From: a virus
Direction: 5' to 3' (one strand)
Length of the DNA: 37,778 bases
IMG/VR virus record: IMGVR_UViG_3300042563_002052
Location: 1 to 37,778 of that record
A program made the position numbers and the translations under genes. Shown in pieces: positions 37,486-37,778 of the stretch; positions within the stretch are counted from its first letter, which is position 1; every line of letters begins with the position of its first letter. The notes below the pieces were generated by a model. That model saw nothing but the letters and a program-made list of their open reading frames with translations, did not search any database and was not told where the DNA came from.

Positions 37486-37778
37486 ATGGACAGAAAACAG
37501 CTTACAACATTATTAAATAATCAGACTCGGATTATCTGGGATAATCTGTGCGAGTTATATCCCCGATTAACTAAATATAATCCTCCGATTATCAAAGTTA
37601 ATGCTAGATTATATCGGACTGCTGGTAGATGCCATCAGGAAGATAATCTAGTTGAATTAGGTTATTTGTTTTTTACATATTCTCCCGATTATGCAAAAAC
37701 AATGACCAATATTATCTTGCCTCATGAGATAATCCACCAAGCAGATTATAATTTGTTTGGATTATCAGAAGCAAAATG
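37486..37778 (+). CDS. SprT-like zinc metalloprotease (3' end outside window)
   Basis: 97 complete residues before the window end. The order VNARLYRTAGRCH...NLVELGYLFFTYSPDYAKTMTNIILPHEIIHQAD matches SprT/Spartan-type domains: the RTAG strand, then the HExxH zinc site His80-Glu81-xx-His84. The third ligand and any zinc-ribbon domain are beyond the window. Cellular SprT-family proteases degrade proteins on DNA; a phage copy might clear DNA-protein crosslinks or host DNA-binding proteins, which is inference. There is no Shine-Dalgarno site. The ATG lies at the predicted transcript start. Confidence 0.75.
   Translation, partial: MDRKQLTTLLNNQTRIIWDNLCELYPRLTKYNPPIIKVNARLYRTAGRCHQEDNLVELGYLFFTYSPDYAKTMTNIILPHEIIHQADYNLFGLSEAK

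Overview
The window is a stretch of a tailed double-stranded DNA phage genome with siphovirus morphology. It carries an HK97-type head (fused S78 protease and capsid), a lambda-ordered long flexible tail, AT-rich DNA, and consensus sigma70 promoters with Shine-Dalgarno sites of the kind read by a Gram-negative host. I cannot name the host; the lambda V-G/GT-H-M-L-K-I-J order and the sigma70 signals suggest a proteobacterium. No integrase, lysis enzyme, polymerase or tRNA gene is visible, so both ends of the genome lie outside the window.

Minus strand, positions 33227 down to 1: the late (virion) module. In transcription order it holds the small terminase, a small exported protein, an SGNH hydrolase, the large terminase, an HNH protein, the portal, the protease-scaffold-capsid fusion, the head-tail connector, a large neck-slot protein and a tail-terminator-like protein. 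The tail follows: tail tube, chaperones G and GT made by a -1 frameshift, tape measure, M-like and L-like tip proteins, a K-I-J fusion hub, a J C-terminal-like protein, a short tip protein and a 1704-residue Calx-beta adhesin. Then comes a distal unit: a membrane-anchored coiled-coil protein, a BppU-like baseplate protein and three fibre or fibre-linker proteins, the last running off the window start with a collagen-like shaft. The module is cut by hairpin terminators. Three internal TTGACA/TTGACT-17-TATAAT promoters start near the HNH gene, the tape measure and the distal unit. Transcription therefore seems to be staged by several host-type promoters and not by one long operon.

Positions 33228-33549 form a divergent control region packed with palindromes between the late promoter (minus) and an early promoter (plus).

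Plus strand, 33550 to the end: short early genes in small units. They include an HNH-like protein, several very small ORFs (some membrane peptides), an HTH-like protein, a HAD phosphatase, a DEDDh exonuclease, a SemiSWEET (PQ-loop) membrane protein and a SprT-like metalloprotease cut by the window end. Four of these units are preceded by copies of one intergenic cassette: related large inverted repeats, GTCGCTT/AAGCGAC and GTTGC/GCAAC hairpins, usually a GGCGCC, then the palindrome ATAGGTGT-TT-ACACCTAT (degenerate in the fourth) and a -10 element. The palindrome centre lies 62.5 bp upstream of the predicted start in two cassettes and 42.5 bp upstream in the other two. That 20-bp, two-turn shift matches the class I and class II positions of bacterial activators. 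This repeated cassette is the most novel-looking element in the window.
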